From Phycisphaerales bacterium (GTDB taxonomy: Bacteria; Planctomycetota; Phycisphaerae; Phycisphaerales; UBA1924), in the NCBI GenBank assembly GCA_016763115.1, contig JAESUL010000090.1, forward strand, positions 1 to 5,804: 5,804 bases of DNA. Reading direction: 5' to 3'. Position 1 is the stretch's first letter. Every line of letters starts with the position of its first letter. Below are positions 5,748-5,804 of this stretch, in pieces. A model generated the notes under the pieces. The model ran no database searches. It was not told where the DNA came from and worked only from the letters and a program-made list of their open reading frames with translations. Both the position numbers and the translations under genes were made by a program.

Positions 5748-5804
5748 TCACTTCTCTATCGAACGCATCATCGGGAACGGCAAGACATCGCGGATCGAAC
5801 GCGA
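5748..5804 (-). CDS. lysS: Lysyl-tRNA synthetase, C-terminal end only
   Basis: The last 18 codons and a TGA stop are visible on the - strand, reading SRSIRDVLPFPMMRSIEK. This matches the end of class II lysyl-tRNA synthetases, where motif 3 is followed by a conserved SIRDV-x-x-FP-x-MR tail (SHTIRDVILFPAMR in Escherichia coli). Aspartyl- and asparaginyl-tRNA synthetases end with similar SIRDV-x-x-FP or IREV-x-PFPR segments, but the MMR following FP favours the lysine enzyme. The complete gene would attach lysine to tRNA-Lys in the cytosol. It converges on the secreted-protein gene, with 101 bases between stops that hold the shared terminator. The fragment is too short to show anything about its own regulation. 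Confidence 0.75.
   Translation of the reverse strand, partial: SRSIRDVLPFPMMRSIEK

Overview
The window looks like chromosomal DNA from a GC-rich bacterium. My best guess is a planctomycete, possibly of the class Phycisphaerae, and this is inference only. It rests on a very large PQQ-like beta-propeller protein with a helical N-terminal part, a secreted protein of no recognisable family, and a pyrE / YrdC-phosphatase / rpiB cluster. No rRNA, tRNA, CRISPR array, insertion sequence, phage or plasmid gene is visible. The tetranucleotide GATC is strikingly frequent throughout.

Layout. (1) From base 2 to 2104 on the + strand is the 3' part of a large gene for a helical-repeat plus PQQ-like propeller protein; its start lies outside the window. 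(2) On the - strand, from 4325 down to 2106, is a compact probable operon, pyrE > yrdC-phosphatase fusion > rpiB. Its last two genes overlap by 4 bases, and its final stop lies one base from the stop of the convergent propeller gene. (3) A 274-base divergent intergenic region (4326-4599) carries three perfect inverted repeats. The last sits just upstream of a good ribosome binding site and has GGAG in its loop. (4) From 4600 to 5646 on the + strand is a secreted protein of unknown function. (5) A strong bidirectional terminator (5701-5732) separates it from the convergent 3' end of a lysyl-tRNA synthetase gene, of which only the last 18 codons are visible.

How the genes relate. PyrE makes OMP from orotate and PRPP, and RpiB interconverts ribulose-5-P and ribose-5-P, the precursor of PRPP, so the operon has a loose pentose-phosphate/nucleotide theme. 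The middle gene joins a YrdC/Sua5-type domain to a low-molecular-weight phosphatase whose signature loop matches the Bacillus protein-arginine phosphatase YwlE rather than ordinary tyrosine phosphatases. Together with rpiB downstream, this recalls the ywlC-ywlE-ywlF neighbourhood of Bacillus subtilis in condensed form. The YrdC part seems to lack the Lys/Arg and Ser/Asn residues expected of a working threonylcarbamoyl-AMP synthase. An intact phosphoarginine-type phosphatase tethered to a degenerate nucleotide-binding domain is the most noteworthy thing in the window.
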